Shown here in pieces: positions 1-10,745 of a DNA stretch of 64,000 bases (position 1 is its first letter; each line of letters begins with the position of its first letter). The position numbers and the translations under genes were made by a program. Origin of the DNA: Sphingomicrobium marinum (GTDB taxonomy: Bacteria; Pseudomonadota; Alphaproteobacteria; Sphingomonadales; Sphingomonadaceae); contig NZ_JANPVQ010000001.1 in NCBI RefSeq assembly GCF_026157105.1, forward strand, positions 1,047,501 through 1,111,500, in the 5' to 3' direction. Under the pieces are notes generated by a model. That model saw nothing but the letters and a program-made list of their open reading frames with translations. It did not search any database and was not told where the DNA came from.

Positions 1-161
1 TGGCCCATGCCGCGCAGGTTGATGAAGCCGAGATAGAAGGTGAAAAAAACCATCGGGATGGCCAGCCACACGACGATCAGTCCGATGGACGAGCCGAACA
101 TGTCGACTTCGTAAAAGACAGCTTCGCCTAGCCGGTCGATCAGCGACCCGATGAATTCCAT
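1..161 (-). CDS. Alanine/glycine:cation symporter (AGCS) family protein, N-terminal fragment
   Basis: Only the first 53 codons are in the window; the gene continues beyond base 1. The start is the ATG at 161, preceded by a GGAGG ribosome binding site on the minus strand. The visible protein has a short amphipathic start, a hydrophobic segment (about residues 26-45) and the motif FFTFYLGFINLRG, which resembles the first membrane segment of sodium:alanine symporters. Those carriers import alanine or glycine with Na+ or H+ across the inner membrane. The gene diverges from glmM across a 156-bp gap. The family call rests on a short stretch and is tentative; another transporter is possible. Confidence 0.6.
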   Translation of the reverse strand, partial: MEFIGSLIDRLGEAVFYEVDMFGSSIGLIVVWLAIPMVFFTFYLGFINLRGMG

Positions 162-317
162 ATTCCGCTCCCTCCGGATCGCCACAAGTGGGCGAAGCGT
201 AACCGATTACAGCCTCACCGCAAGCATAGCCTCGCAAACGGGGTGTTAAGGGCTTGTCTTTAGGAGGCTAATCGGCTTTCGAGTGGGGGCTCGGACAGCG
301 GGAGAGAATTTGCAGTC

Positions 318-1652
318 ATGGCGCGTACCTATTTCGGCACTGATGGCATTCGCGGCCGGGTGAACCAGTCCAAGATGACGGCGGCGACGGCGCTGCGCGT
401 CGGGCAGGCCGCGGGGCGGCATTTCATGCGCGGCGACCATCGTCACAAAGTGCTGATCGGCAAGGACACGCGCCTGTCGTCCTACATGATCGAAAACGCG
501 CTGTCCGCCGGCTTTGCCAGCGTTGGCGTCGATGTACAGTGGGTCGGGCCGATGCCCACGCCGGCCGTCGCGATGCTGACACGCTCGATGCGCGCCGACA
601 TGGGGGTGATGATCTCGGCGAGCCACAATCCTTATGTCGATAACGGCATCAAATTGTTTGGGCCAGACGGGTACAAGCTGTCAGATGCCGACGAGATGGA
701 GATCGAGCGGCGCATGGGCGAGGAGCCCGAGCTCGCCGCACCCGAAGATGTCGGGCGGATCAAGCGGATCGACGATGCGCGCGGCCGTTATGTCCATTTT
801 GCCAAGTCGACATTCCCCGACGACCTGCGCCTCGACAATCTGAAGATCGTCGTCGATTGCGCGCATGGCGCCGCCTACCACGTTGCGCCCGATGCGTTGT
901 GGGAATTGGGCGCCGAAGTGGTGGAGATCGGCACGTCGCCCAATGGCACCAACATCAATGATGGTGTCGGTTCGACTGCCCCTGACCTGTTGTGCAGCAA
1001 AGTCGTCGAGGAAGGCGCGGCGATCGGCCTGGCGCTCGATGGCGATGCCGACCGTCTGATCGTGGTCGACGAAAAAGGCGCGATCGTCGATGGCGACCAG
1101 ATGATGGCGTTGATCGCGCGTAGCTGGCACCGCGATGGCAAGCTGGCAGGCGGCGCATTGGTGACGACGGTGATGAGCAATCTTGGCCTCGAGCGCTGCC
1201 TGGCCGATGACGGGATCGGCATGACGCGAACCAAGGTCGGCGACCGCTATGTGCTCGAAGAAATGAAGGCGTCGGGCTGCAATGTCGGCGGCGAGCAATC
1301 GGGGCATATCATCTTGTCCGACCACGCCACGACGGGCGACGGGCTGGTGGCCGGCCTGCAAATTCTTGCCGCGCTGGTGCGCAGCGACAAGCCGGCGAGC
1401 GAACTGCTGAACCAGTTTACGCCCGTGCCGCAGCTCCTGAAAAACGTGCGCTTTAATGGCGGCGCGCCGCTTGAAGCCGATAGCGTCAAGTCCGCGATTG
1501 CGGCGGCAGAGCAAGAGATTGACGGCAAGGGCCGCCTGGTCATTCGCAAGTCAGGCACCGAGCCGCTCATCCGCGTGATGGCAGAGGGCGATGATCCGCA
1601 GCAGGTGGAGCGGCTGGTCGACAGCATCTGCGAGGCGGTGGCAGCAGCGTGA
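318..1652 (+). CDS. glmM: Phosphoglucosamine mutase GlmM
   Basis: A cytosolic enzyme that converts glucosamine-6-phosphate to glucosamine-1-phosphate, the step before UDP-GlcNAc for peptidoglycan, lipid A and surface polysaccharide. The 444-residue length is normal for the family. All four hallmark sites are visible: the catalytic phosphoserine loop ISASHNP (Ser102), the Mg-binding loop DGDADR (241-246), the sugar loop GGEQSGH (324-330) and the phosphate loop RKSGTEP (410-416). The start ATG follows a GGGAGAGAA stretch. Its TGA overlaps the GTG start of thiD by 4 bp, so the two are probably co-transcribed. It supplies precursor for the WecB/WecC branch at 35.5 kb. Confidence 0.97.
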   Translation: MARTYFGTDGIRGRVNQSKMTAATALRVGQAAGRHFMRGDHRHKVLIGKDTRLSSYMIENALSAGFASVGVDVQWVGPMPTPAVAMLTRSMRADMGVMISASHNPYVDNGIKLFGPDGYKLSDADEMEIERRMGEEPELAAPEDVGRIKRIDDARGRYVHFAKSTFPDDLRLDNLKIVVDCAHGAAYHVAPDALWELGAEVVEIGTSPNGTNINDGVGSTAPDLLCSKVVEEGAAIGLALDGDADRLIVVDEKGAIVDGDQMMALIARSWHRDGKLAGGALVTTVMSNLGLERCLADDGIGMTRTKVGDRYVLEEMKASGCNVGGEQSGHIILSDHATTGDGLVAGLQILAALVRSDKPASELLNQFTPVPQLLKNVRFNGGAPLEADSVKSAIAAAEQEIDGKGRLVIRKSGTEPLIRVMAEGDDPQQVERLVDSICEAVAAA

Positions 1653-2824
1653 AGACGCCGCGCATTCTCATCATCGCCGGGTCGGACTCTGGCGGAGGCG
1701 CCGGTATCCAGGCGGACATCAAGACCGTCACGATGCTGGGAGGCCATGCGATGACTGCCGTGACGGCAGTAACCGCGCAGAACAGCCGCGGCGTCGATGC
1801 GATCCATCCCATTCCGGCCGAAATCGTGCTTGGACAGGTCGAAGCCTGCCTCAAGGATTTCGGGGTCGATGCGATCAAGATCGGCATGATCGGCAGCGCC
1901 TTTACCGCGCGCACTATCGCCGAGCGCCTCAAGCGCCTGCACGTGCCGATTGTCGTCGATCCGGTGATGGTCGCGACCTCGGGTTCGACGCTGGCCGATG
2001 ATGAGACCGTGGCGGCGATGGGCAAGCTGATGGATGTCGCGACGCTGATCACGCCCAACATCCCCGAGTTGAAGAAGCTCACCGCGCGAACCGACACGAT
2101 GGCGGCGGCGCTCGAACTCGTCGCGCGCCACAAGTCGCCTGTCCTGATGAAGGGCAGCCATGACGATGATGATGGTGAAAGCATCGCCGACGTGCTCGTC
2201 GAGGAAGACAATATCACCACCTGGCAGGGTACGCGCATCGAAACGCAGCATAGCCATGGCACCGGCTGCACGTTGGCCAGCGGGATCGCGACCTGTCTGG
2301 GACGCGGCGACACGCTGGGTGAGGCAATCGCAAAAGCGCGCGATTTCGTCCGCATCGCACTTTATGAGGCACCCGGCCTCGGGCGCGGCGCGGGGCCGAT
2401 GGGCCATCACCGCGTGCGAATGGATCTTGGCGCGGACGAGATGCCGCGGCTGAACCAGGTGACCATGACCGGCAAGGATTATGATGCCATGGTGGGCTTC
2501 TACAAGAAGCTCGGCCTCAAGCAGATCGTCGATAGTCCTGACAACCAGTATGCGCGCTTCGAGACCGGCAACGGCACTACCATGTCGATCCAGTGCGATC
2601 CCGACGCCGAGGTCGAGGATTTCGTCGCCATCTATTTCGAGGTCGATGATCTCGATCGGCGCGTCGAAAAACTGACCCGCGCAGGTGTGCCGTTCGAACA
2701 TGGCGCACGCGCCCAGCCATGGGGTTGGCGCGAGGCGAGGCTCCGCGATCCGGCGGGCAATACAGTATTTCTCTATAAAGGCGGGGAGAACCGCCGCTTC
2801 CCGCCGTGGCGGACCGAGGGCTAA
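1649..2824 (+). CDS. thiD: Hydroxymethylpyrimidine (phosphate) kinase ThiD fused to a C-terminal VOC domain
   Basis: Residues 1 to about 262 are a complete ThiD, which phosphorylates HMP and HMP-P for thiamine synthesis. The N-terminal [15 protein letters not shown] loop, a MKGSH strand and the anion-hole motif [10 protein letters not shown] are all present. Residues from about 265 to the end form a vicinal-oxygen-chelate (glyoxalase-like) domain ([37 protein letters not shown]) with no intervening stop. The usual VOC metal ligands appear replaced: Gln in the first strand and Phe at the last Glu position. The add-on is therefore probably not a metal enzyme. The GTG start overlaps glmM and the end overlaps rnhB by 19 bp. 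An internal ATG at 2441 could in principle initiate the VOC part separately, but no good ribosome binding site precedes it. Confidence 0.9.
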   Translation: MKTPRILIIAGSDSGGGAGIQADIKTVTMLGGHAMTAVTAVTAQNSRGVDAIHPIPAEIVLGQVEACLKDFGVDAIKIGMIGSAFTARTIAERLKRLHVPIVVDPVMVATSGSTLADDETVAAMGKLMDVATLITPNIPELKKLTARTDTMAAALELVARHKSPVLMKGSHDDDDGESIADVLVEEDNITTWQGTRIETQHSHGTGCTLASGIATCLGRGDTLGEAIAKARDFVRIALYEAPGLGRGAGPMGHHRVRMDLGADEMPRLNQVTMTGKDYDAMVGFYKKLGLKQIVDSPDNQYARFETGNGTTMSIQCDPDAEVEDFVAIYFEVDDLDRRVEKLTRAGVPFEHGARAQPWGWREARLRDPAGNTVFLYKGGENRRFPPWRTEG

Positions 2825-3388
2825 CCGCCGGCATCGACGAAGCGGGGAGGGGGCCGCTGGCGGGACCCGTGGTCGCAGCCGCGGTGATTCTGTGCCCCGA
2901 TGATATCGTCGGATTGAACGACAGCAAGAAGCTGACGCCCGCGCAGCGCGCCGCGTTGGTGCCCATCATCATGGAGCGCTGCACGGTCGGCATCGGGCTC
3001 GCGAGCGTCGACGAGATCGACACCCTCAATATCCTGCGAGCAACGATGCTGGCGATGACGCGCGCGGTCGAGGCGCTAAGTGTCGAACCGGGACACACGC
3101 TGATCGATGGCGACAAGACGCCGGGACGCTGGTGCGACGACTGGCGCTGGCCCGCCGACGCGATCATTGGCGGCGATGGCAAGGAGCCCGCTATCAGCGC
3201 CGCCTCGATCATTGCCAAGGAACATCGCGATGCGATGATGGTCGCTGCCGATGCCAAATTCCCGGGCTATGGCTTTGCCGGTCACAAGGGCTATGGAACC
3301 GCGCAGCACATGGACGCGATCCGCGAAAAGGGGCCTTGCCCGCTCCACAGGCGCAGTTTTGCGCCCGTCTCTCAAATGCCGCTGTTTT

Positions 3389-3390
<2 letters not shown>
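2806..3390 (+). CDS. rnhB: Ribonuclease HII
   Basis: Cleaves the RNA strand of RNA-DNA hybrids and removes misincorporated ribonucleotides. At 194 residues it is family-typical. The N-terminal motif GIDEAGRGPLAGP carries catalytic Asp11 and Glu12. Asp101 lies in LIDGDK and Asp142 in AKEHRD. The C-terminal HKGYGTAQH signature is intact. The chosen GTG start lies inside the end of the thiD-VOC gene (19-bp overlap), which makes a glmM-thiD-rnhB operon. The stop codon touches the first GANTC site of the ccrM upstream region. Confidence 0.95.
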
Positions 3391-5650
<2,260 letters not shown>

Positions 5651-5764
5651 ACTGGCCTCCCGGATAGGCGCGGCGTTCTGCCGCGACGTTCCGGTGTGAG
5701 GAGGTAAGCTCAATTTCTTACCAAATTGGTCACAAAAAGCTGGAAATGGGGGTATAGCGCCGGG

Positions 5765-6832
5765 ATGCGCACACTGATCCGGCCCACTGGCTTCGTCGAT
5801 TCCCCCTTTGGTCATGATGGCAAGATAGCCCGGCTCGCGGGCGGACTGAACTGGTTTTCCGCCGTCGAATTGATCCATTTGGATAGCACCAACATGCGCT
5901 CCGGCGTCGAGTTGGTGCCGGTGTCGGGTATTGAGGAACGCTGCGATGAAGACATGGCGGCGCAGTGGGCGGCGCTGACGGGCAATCGCGCCCCGTTGAA
6001 GCTCGGTGAGCGGTCGATCCCGATGGACCAGCCGCAGGTCATGGGCATCATCAACACGACCCCCGACAGTTTTTCGGACGGCGGCAAGCACGAGGACGCC
6101 GACGTTGCGGCGATGGGTGGCGCCGATATGGCGATGGGCGGAGCGGCGATCCTCGACGTCGGCGGCGAAAGCACGCGGCCGGGCGCGCGCACCGTCTGGG
6201 AAGGTGATGAGATCGCACGTGTCCAGCCGGTGGTGGAGCGGCTCGCTACCGGCGGCAACGCGGTCAGTATCGACACGCGCAAGGCGCAGGTGATGGAGGC
6301 TGCGCTCGCGGCGGGGGCGCATCTGGTCAACGACGTTTCCGCGCTGACCTTCGACGATCGCAGCGTCGAGGTGGTGGCGAATGCAGGCGTTCCGGTCGTG
6401 CTGATGCACGCGCAGGGCGATCCGCAAACGATGCAGGAAAACCCGTCCTACGACGATGTGCTGGTCGATGTATGGCTGTGGCTCGAAGATCGCGTGAAGG
6501 CGGTACGCGCGGCGGGGGTGGAGACGATCATCGTCGATCCCGGTATCGGCTTCGGCAAGAGCGTGGCACACAATCTTGAACTGTTGAACGGTCTGGCGAT
6601 GTTCCATTCGCTCGGTTGCCCGGTGCTGCTGGGTGCCAGCCGCAAGCGCATGATCGGCGCGCTATCGGGCGAGGCCGACGCGGACCAACGTCTCGGCGGC
6701 AGCATCGCGCTTGCGGTGAAAGCTGCGGAGCAGGGCGCGCAGATCATCCGGGTTCATGACGTGCCGGAAAGCGTCCAGGCCTTGCGCGTTTGGCGAGGGC
6801 TGCGCGATCAGGCACTCACCCCCAAACTCTAA
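5765..6832 (+). CDS. folP: Dihydropteroate synthase FolP with N-terminal extension
   Basis: Condenses 4-aminobenzoate with the pterin diphosphate in folate synthesis and is the sulfonamide target. The core begins near residue 90: MGIINTTPDSFSDGG at 93, GGESTRPG at 133-140, then SIDTRK, DPGIGFGKS and LLGASRKRMIG, all intact. About 85 residues precede the core, making 355 residues against roughly 280 in E. coli; that part (VDSPFGHDGKIARLAGGLNWF) has no recognised catalytic motif. The ATG at 5765 was chosen over a TTG at 5726 because it gives the conventional start. The end overlaps the convergent SDR gene by 4 bp. Confidence 0.93.
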   Translation: MRTLIRPTGFVDSPFGHDGKIARLAGGLNWFSAVELIHLDSTNMRSGVELVPVSGIEERCDEDMAAQWAALTGNRAPLKLGERSIPMDQPQVMGIINTTPDSFSDGGKHEDADVAAMGGADMAMGGAAILDVGGESTRPGARTVWEGDEIARVQPVVERLATGGNAVSIDTRKAQVMEAALAAGAHLVNDVSALTFDDRSVEVVANAGVPVVLMHAQGDPQTMQENPSYDDVLVDVWLWLEDRVKAVRAAGVETIIVDPGIGFGKSVAHNLELLNGLAMFHSLGCPVLLGASRKRMIGALSGEADADQRLGGSIALAVKAAEQGAQIIRVHDVPESVQALRVWRGLRDQALTPKL

Positions 6833-7509
6833 AGAGACACGCCGCCGTCGCTGATAAGCACCGTGCCGGTTATCGTTTCCTCTTCAAGGAGGAAGGCGAT
6901 TTGACGCGCGATTTCGCTGGCCTCGGCAAAGCGCCCGATTGGTGTGTCGGCCCCCATCGCTTCTATGGCTTTCTCGCGGCTCCCCAGCTTCTCGACGAAG
7001 GCCTCGATGACGGGGCCATCCCAAATCGCGGTATCGACGCCGCCCGGCGCGATGGCGTTGACGCGCACGCCGCGCTTGGCATTTTCGGCGGCTGCAATCC
7101 GGGCGAGATGCGCCACGGCTGCTTTTGAAGCACCATAGGCTGCGGTGAACGGGTAGGGCTTGATACCCGATACGGACGACGTGATGACGATAGCGCCCTT
7201 GTTAATCGCCTTGAGTGCGGCCTGCAGGGTCAAAAAGGCGCCATCCAGGTTGACCGCCATGATCTTGCGCCAGGCTTCGAACGACATCTCCTCGACACGC
7301 GCTGAATCGCCGATCCCCGCATTGACGATGGCATGCGTTAGGCCGGACAGGTCTACGCCGTCCCACAGCGCCGGATCTGTTACGTCGCCTTCAAGGATGT
7401 CCTCGCCGCCATTGCGGTCGACAAGAACAAGGTCGGCGCCTTTGGCGCGGTAATGCTCGGCGCAGGCCTTGCCGATGCCCGAGGCAGCGCCCGTGATCAG
7501 GATTTTCAT
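6829..7509 (-). CDS. Short-chain dehydrogenase/reductase (SDR)
   Basis: A 226-residue classical SDR oxidoreductase. TGAASGIG at the N-terminus binds NAD(P), VNAGIG stabilises the fold, Ser (ITSSVSG) and YGASK supply the catalytic triad, and the C-terminus GTVLISDGG is conventional. The substrate cannot be read from the sequence. It lies 20 bp downstream of the sigma54-type regulator gene on the same strand, so both may be one transcript. No clear ribosome binding site precedes the ATG, which fits translational coupling. Confidence 0.85.
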   Translation of the reverse strand: MKILITGAASGIGKACAEHYRAKGADLVLVDRNGGEDILEGDVTDPALWDGVDLSGLTHAIVNAGIGDSARVEEMSFEAWRKIMAVNLDGAFLTLQAALKAINKGAIVITSSVSGIKPYPFTAAYGASKAAVAHLARIAAAENAKRGVRVNAIAPGGVDTAIWDGPVIEAFVEKLGSREKAIEAMGADTPIGRFAEASEIARQIAFLLEEETITGTVLISDGGVSL

Positions 7510-7529
7510 GAGGGAAGGGGGTAGCCCCC

Positions 7530-8981
7530 TCAGGCAGCGGTGTCGATGCCGAGGTCGCCGAGCTTGCGGTAAAGCGTCGACCGGCCGATGCCGAGGCGAC
7601 GTGCCACTTCGGTCATGCGGCCACGATAATGCCCGATTGCAAGGCGGATCAGATCGGCCTCGATGTCGGACAATTGGCGGATATGCCCATCGTCGTCGAA
7701 GATCGATACCGGACCTTCGCCCGCCATGGCGCGATTGGCGCTGCCTTCTGAAATTTGCGGCGAAGCATCGGTCAGGCGGCCCGAATAGCGGCTCTGCACC
7801 GCGATATGCGGGAAATCGTCGGCGGTGAGACTATTGCCGTCGCTGCCAACCGCTGCACGGAACAGAACCGCTGCAAGCTGACGCAAATTGCCCGGCCAGC
7901 CATAGCGCATCAGTACGGCGAGCGCGTCATTGCCGATCGACAGCGGCTTCATGCCTGGCTGTTCGGCAATCTGGGTAAGGAAGTGGCGCGCGAGTGCCGG
8001 GATATCGCTCGATCGCGCGCGCAGCGGCGGCAGGTTGACGATGGTCGTCTCGATGCGCTCCTTGAGACCTTCATGAAAGTCGGCGGGGAGGGGTCGGTTG
8101 GCTGTTGCGATCAGGCGCACGTCGACGCTGCTCGAGCCATTGCAGCCTACCGGGCGAACCTCGCCGGTTGCCAGCACGCGATCGAGTGCGGCCTGCGTTT
8201 CGGGGGGAAGTTCGTGGATATCGTCGAGGACGATCGTGCCTTCATGGGCTTCGACAAGCTTGCCGGTCTTTTCGGAGAATGCGCCGGGGAAGGCACCCGG
8301 CACGTGGCCGAACAATTCACTGTCGATCGCCTTGGCCGAAACGGCCTGGCAGTCGACCGTTACGATCGGGTTGCGATTGCGCAATGAGGCGGCGTGAATG
8401 GCATTAGCGAAGGTTTCCTTGCCGCTGCCAGCCTCGCCTACCACGAGGACAGGTAGACGGTTGCGCGCAGCCTTGGCGGCGACGGCAAGCGCGGCGCGGA
8501 AATTGGGCGCGGCACCGATCAGTTGCTCGAGGCTGAGCGTCGGTGCGATCTTTTCGGACAACGGGGCGAGTTCACCCGCCGGGCGGCGGCGATCGGCATG
8601 GGTGTTGAGCGCGCCCAGCAATCGTTCCGGGGATACCGGCTTGGCCAGGAAATCGGATGCACCCGCGCGCATCGCATCGACGGCCAGCTCGATCGAACCA
8701 TCCTCGGCAAGCACGATAACCGGCAGCGCGTCGCGCTTGGCGCGCAAGGCGTTGATCAGCTCGGGGCCATTTTCGGGATCCCAGCTCGACATGATGGCGG
8801 CCTGCACCTCGCGGCCATGCGGGCCCTGCAACAGTCCGACCGCGGTCTCGCTGTCAGCGGCGCCGACGACGGCCCAACCGGCGCGGCTCGCGACCGTGGA
8901 TACCAGTCGACGTTCATCGGCGTCGGACTCCACCAATAGCAGGGACCGGACGGTTTCGCTCGAAGAGGGGCTCTTGCTCAT
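7530..8981 (-). CDS. Atypical sigma54-type response regulator (receiver-AAA+-Fis)
   Basis: A 483-residue protein in NtrC layout: receiver domain (about 10-130), AAA+ domain (about 150-385) and Fis-type helix-turn-helix (440-478, MTEVARRLGIGRSTLYRKL). Walker A is GEAGSGKE (182-189). Three key sites look altered. The receiver phospho-acceptor position is Met64 in AAIMSSWDPENG although Lys114 is kept. The sigma54-contacting GAFTGA loop reads GAFPGA (229-234). The Walker B Asp-Glu pair is Asp253-Asp254. It may bind DNA without phosphorylation or without activating sigma54. The start ATG at 8981 has AGGGGTGAG upstream; the in-frame extension to 9137 was rejected. Confidence 0.85.
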   Translation of the reverse strand: MSKSPSSSETVRSLLLVESDADERRLVSTVASRAGWAVVGAADSETAVGLLQGPHGREVQAAIMSSWDPENGPELINALRAKRDALPVIVLAEDGSIELAVDAMRAGASDFLAKPVSPERLLGALNTHADRRRPAGELAPLSEKIAPTLSLEQLIGAAPNFRAALAVAAKAARNRLPVLVVGEAGSGKETFANAIHAASLRNRNPIVTVDCQAVSAKAIDSELFGHVPGAFPGAFSEKTGKLVEAHEGTIVLDDIHELPPETQAALDRVLATGEVRPVGCNGSSSVDVRLIATANRPLPADFHEGLKERIETTIVNLPPLRARSSDIPALARHFLTQIAEQPGMKPLSIGNDALAVLMRYGWPGNLRQLAAVLFRAAVGSDGNSLTADDFPHIAVQSRYSGRLTDASPQISEGSANRAMAGEGPVSIFDDDGHIRQLSDIEADLIRLAIGHYRGRMTEVARRLGIGRSTLYRKLGDLGIDTAA

Positions 8982-9109
8982 GCTCACCCCTATAGGGTGT
9001 GGTGGTAAAGTCTCGGTTAAGGCCGCGAAAAGCCCTTTTGGGGCGCGCGTTGGCTTGTTAGGGAGGTGCCGACCGATATTTGGCGCAAACCATAAGACAG
9101 GGACCAGGC

Positions 9110-9256
9110 ATGGCCGACAAGAAGCATCCGACCGCAACGGAAATGGATTATCCGCAGCACGAAAGCAGCTACGACCGCTTTCTTGGGTTGATCAAGATGA
9201 GCTTATGGGTGGTCGTTCCGGTCACCATCTTGGTCATCTGGCTGATTGCTGGCTAA
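9110..9256 (+). CDS. aa3-type cytochrome c oxidase subunit IV-like small membrane protein
   Basis: A 48-residue protein. A soluble polar N-terminus (ending HESSYDRFLGLIKM) is followed by one membrane segment (SLWVVVPVTILVIWLIAG) that ends at the stop. This is the shape of the bacterial aa3 oxidase subunit IV family (small single-helix proteins). A purine-rich GGGACCAGG precedes the ATG. pntA starts 10 bp downstream, so the two are very likely one operon linking respiration and NADPH supply. Confidence 0.8.
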   Translation: MADKKHPTATEMDYPQHESSYDRFLGLIKMSLWVVVPVTILVIWLIAG

Positions 9257-9265
9257 GGAGCGCCG

Positions 9266-10396
9266 ATGAAGATCGCAGTCCTCAAGGAGCAGGGCGACGA
9301 AACACGCGTCGCCGCCATCCCCGAAACGGTCAAGAAACTGACTGCGCTGGGGCCTGAAATTGCGATCGAAAAGGGGGCAGGGGAAGCGGCCAACATTGCG
9401 GACGCAGCCTACGAGGACGCAGGGGCGACGGTCGCACATCGCGCCGATGTTATCAAAGACGCTGACATCGTGTTGAGCGTGCAGGGTCCAGAAGCGGGTG
9501 AACTCGCTGGGGCGAAGAAGGGCGCCATCCTCGTCGGTGCGCTCGACCCCGTGCGACGTGGTGACGCCGTAAAGGCCTACGCCGATGCCGGTATCGAAGC
9601 GATGGCGATGGAATGGATGCCGCGCATCACCCGCGCCCAGTCGATGGACATCTTGTCCTCGCAGTCGAACCTTGCGGGCTACAAGGCGGTGATCGATGCC
9701 GCCTCCGAATATGGCCGCGTCTTCCCGATGATGATGACGGCCGCAGGGACGGTAAGCCCGGCGCGCGTTTTCGTCATGGGCGTGGGTGTTGCCGGGCTGC
9801 AGGCCATCGCGACCGCCAAGCGTCTCGGCGCGCAGGTCAGCGCCACCGACGTACGATCGGCCACCAAGGAGCAGATCCGGTCGCTTGGCGCCAAGCCCAT
9901 ATTCGTCGAACAGGTCGAAGGTATCGAGGGCGAAGGCGAAGGTGGCTACGCGGGCGAAACGTCCGAGGAATACAAGAAGGCCCAGGCCGAGCTCGTCAAC
10001 GAGCATATCGGCAAGCAGGATATCGTCATCACCACCGCGCTGATCCCCGGGCGCCCCGCGCCGCGGCTTATCAGCGATGCGCAGATCCGCTCGATGCGCG
10101 AAGGCAGCGTCATCTATGACCTTGCCGCCGAAGCGGGCGGGAACGTCGAAGGCACCGAAGCGGGCGCGACGGTGATCCGTCATGGCGTGAGAATCATCGG
10201 CCCCATCCAGCCCGCTCGCGCCCTCGCAGCGGACTCGGGTGCCCTGTTCAGCCGCAATATTTTTAACTTTTTGGCGGCTTTCTGGGACTCCGAGTCGAAT
10301 CGATTCGTTTTTCCGGACGATGATGAAATCGTCGCCGGTGTGCGGCTGACCAAAGACGGCAAGGTCGTGCACGACAGGTTGCTCGAAAACGCCTGA
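9266..10396 (+). CDS. pntA: NAD(P) transhydrogenase alpha subunit, soluble part (PntA1)
   Basis: The NAD(H)-binding domain I of the proton-translocating transhydrogenase that makes NADPH from NADH at the cost of proton-motive force. At 376 residues it is the alpha-1 form of the three-subunit enzyme of alphaproteobacteria. Evidence is the alanine-dehydrogenase-like N-terminus (MKIAVLKEQGDETRVAAIP), the Rossmann motif GVGVAGLQAIATAKRLGAQV near residue 172 and the mobile loop region GGYAGETSEEYKKAQ. The other subunits (PntA2, PntB) lie 2.8 kb further on, beyond a reverse-oriented block. Confidence 0.95.
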   Translation: MKIAVLKEQGDETRVAAIPETVKKLTALGPEIAIEKGAGEAANIADAAYEDAGATVAHRADVIKDADIVLSVQGPEAGELAGAKKGAILVGALDPVRRGDAVKAYADAGIEAMAMEWMPRITRAQSMDILSSQSNLAGYKAVIDAASEYGRVFPMMMTAAGTVSPARVFVMGVGVAGLQAIATAKRLGAQVSATDVRSATKEQIRSLGAKPIFVEQVEGIEGEGEGGYAGETSEEYKKAQAELVNEHIGKQDIVITTALIPGRPAPRLISDAQIRSMREGSVIYDLAAEAGGNVEGTEAGATVIRHGVRIIGPIQPARALAADSGALFSRNIFNFLAAFWDSESNRFVFPDDDEIVAGVRLTKDGKVVHDRLLENA

Positions 10397-10410
10397 ACCG
10401 AGCACGAAAA

Positions 10411-10437
10411 AGCGGCCCGTGAGGAGCCGCCGATTTT
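10411..10437 (+). terminator. Weak terminator-like hairpin after pntA1
   Basis: GCGGC (10412-10416) can pair with GCCGC (10426-10430), followed by CGATTTT, 16 bp after the pntA1 stop. The stem is only 5 bp, so the call is modest. Confidence 0.35.
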
Positions 10438-10461
10438 CCAGCTAACCTGCTGAAGACAAAG

Positions 10462-10487
10462 AAAAACCCGGCCGAAACCGGGCTTTT
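10462..10487 (-). terminator. Rho-independent terminator of the mini-gene
   Basis: Read on the minus strand, a CCCGG/CCGGG stem with a six-base loop is flanked by AAAA before and TTTTT after. It lies about 22 bp past the stop of the 27-residue ORF. The A/T flanks also allow it to act on the plus strand behind pntA1. Confidence 0.7.
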
Positions 10488-10508
10488 CAATTCTTAGGGT
10501 CGGTAGAC

Positions 10509-10592
10509 TTAACCGCCGGTGCCGGTGGAACCCCACCCGCCGCCGAGAAGCCAGTCCCAGAAACCCTTGTTCGGCTTCTTGTTCTTCATCAT
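10509..10592 (-). CDS. Trp/Gly-rich 27-residue mini-protein, unknown function
   Basis: A tiny gene with its own signals: a promoter at 10637-10665, a leader hairpin (10610-10623), AGGGGAAGA just before tandem ATG codons (10592 and 10589) and a terminator after it. The product has a basic head (MMKNKKPNK) and a tail rich in Trp and Gly (GFWDWLLGGGWGSTGTGG). No signal peptide, cysteine or known domain is visible. The tryptophan spacing suggests a short amphipathic or membrane-surface peptide; a structural or regulatory peptide, toxin, or precursor peptide cannot be told apart. It sits between pntA1 and the EAL gene inside the split pnt locus. The function is not known to me. Confidence 0.6.
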   Translation of the reverse strand: MMKNKKPNKGFWDWLLGGGWGSTGTGG

Positions 10593-10609
10593 TCTTCCCC
10601 TGCGTTTTA

Positions 10610-10665
10610 GCGCAAAAATGCGCACACACAGGTAGTGTATTAACCTTAATGGGGATGGTTAGCAA
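10610..10665 (-). promoter_or_regulatory. Sigma70-like promoter and leader hairpin of the mini-gene
   Basis: On the minus strand TTGCTA (10660-10665) and TAATAC (10637-10642) are separated by exactly 17 bp, close to the housekeeping consensus. Transcription would begin near 10630. The leader then contains a GCGCA/TGCGC hairpin (10610-10623) with an AAAA/TTTT loop, ending about 10 bp before the ribosome binding site. Confidence 0.6.
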
Positions 10666-10745
10666 GAAATTTACCACGTTTTTCGCGCAGGACGAAGGTC
10701 GTTTCATGCACGCAATGATCTAGCTTGTAGTGAAGGTGCGAAGGC

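Noticed and set aside
1247-2701. 484-codon open frame on the minus strand
   Set aside because: Antisense to glmM and thiD, low-complexity His/Arg-rich translation, no family resemblance.
5651-6607. Upstream extension of the minus-strand hydrolase frame
   Set aside because: It runs antisense to folP; the signal-peptide start at 5650 with GGGAGG fits better.
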